Below are positions 63,964 through 64,000 of a stretch of 64,000 nt of DNA, in pieces (the first letter of the stretch is position 1; each line of letters starts with the position of its first letter). The stretch lies in the NCBI GenBank assembly GCA_052084925.1, contig JBQDEV010000001.1, positions 124,001-188,000 on the forward strand, given 5' to 3'. Under the pieces are notes generated by a model. The model ran no database searches, was not told where the DNA came from, and saw only the letters and a program-made list of their open reading frames with translations. The stretch comes from CmP2 sp052084925 (lineage in GTDB: Bacteria > Actinomycetota > Actinomycetes > Actinomycetales > Micrococcaceae). The translations under genes and the position numbers were made by a program.

Positions 63964-64000
63964 TTAATCGCAGCGAGCAGACATGCCGCCGTCGACGATG
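63964..64000 (-). CDS. C-terminal end of a probable short-chain dehydrogenase (partial)
   Basis: The minus strand from the right edge reads IVDGGMSARCD followed by TAA. The V-D-G-G-x-x-A ending is typical of short-chain dehydrogenases. The rest is outside the window. It lies 7 nt before tctC, so it probably heads the same transcript and the operon continues beyond 64000. With only 11 residues, the call is tentative. Confidence 0.5.
   Translation of the reverse strand, partial: IVDGGMSARCD

Overview
The window looks like a chromosomal segment of a high-GC actinobacterium, most likely in or near the Micrococcales. The reasons are the very GC-rich core genes, frequent GTG starts, many 4-nt GTGA/ATGA gene overlaps, several apparently leaderless promoters, DUF222/HNH and DUF6318 families, and a six-gene mevalonate operon in the order known from Streptomyces sp. 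CL190. The species cannot be fixed from the sequence alone. All calls were made by reading; no database search was run.

Layout. 1-133: 3' part of an MrpF-like antiporter subunit gene. 222-3940: thiamine ABC importer thiBPQ under a TPP riboswitch. 4020-15200: a probable organosulfur-scavenging locus. Its minus-strand operon encodes a dipeptide-type ABC importer with two flavin (LLM) monooxygenases in the same transcript. Its plus-strand operon encodes an alpha/beta hydrolase, an O-acetylhomoserine sulfhydrylase-like enzyme and a third LLM monooxygenase. The two diverge from a repeat-rich 399-bp region. 15190-16536: a MocR-type regulator whose PLP lysine appears replaced by Arg. 16711-21600: small membrane protein, MarR/MFS divergent pair, DUF1801 and DUF2625 proteins, and a Fic protein with a triple-repeat operator. 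21609-25181: SWIM-SNF2 helicase. 25207-31875: complete mevalonate operon (mvk-mvaD-pmk-idi2-mvaA-mvaS). 31970-32874: two lipoproteins.

32997-39809: a tripartite tricarboxylate transporter (TTT) locus split around an IclR regulator and carrying two FAD oxidoreductases. 39816-44023: a CitE/HpcH-like lyase, a GntR regulator, an L-2-hydroxyglutarate oxidase and a PucR-type regulator. 44069-47303: an LRR-like protein and a DUF222/HNH protein. 47544-51318: a ketone-body (3-hydroxybutyrate) catabolic operon. 51458-54756: a GerMN-like lipoprotein, an LpqF-like serine hydrolase broken by an in-frame TGA, and an endonuclease-fold protein. 54783-59803: a homoprotocatechuate meta-cleavage operon with an unusual FAH-RraA fusion and its own GntR regulator. 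59887-64000: a second TTT transporter with a D-2-hydroxyacid dehydrogenase and the tail of a probable SDR.

The accessory parts form a string of substrate-specific uptake-plus-oxidation modules, each next to its own regulator or operator-like repeats. The ABC/LLM operon and both TTT loci are visibly less GC-rich than the housekeeping genes between them, suggesting separate acquisition. The strongest candidates for new biology are the organosulfur locus, the FAH-RraA fusion operon and the TTT/double-FAD-oxidoreductase locus.
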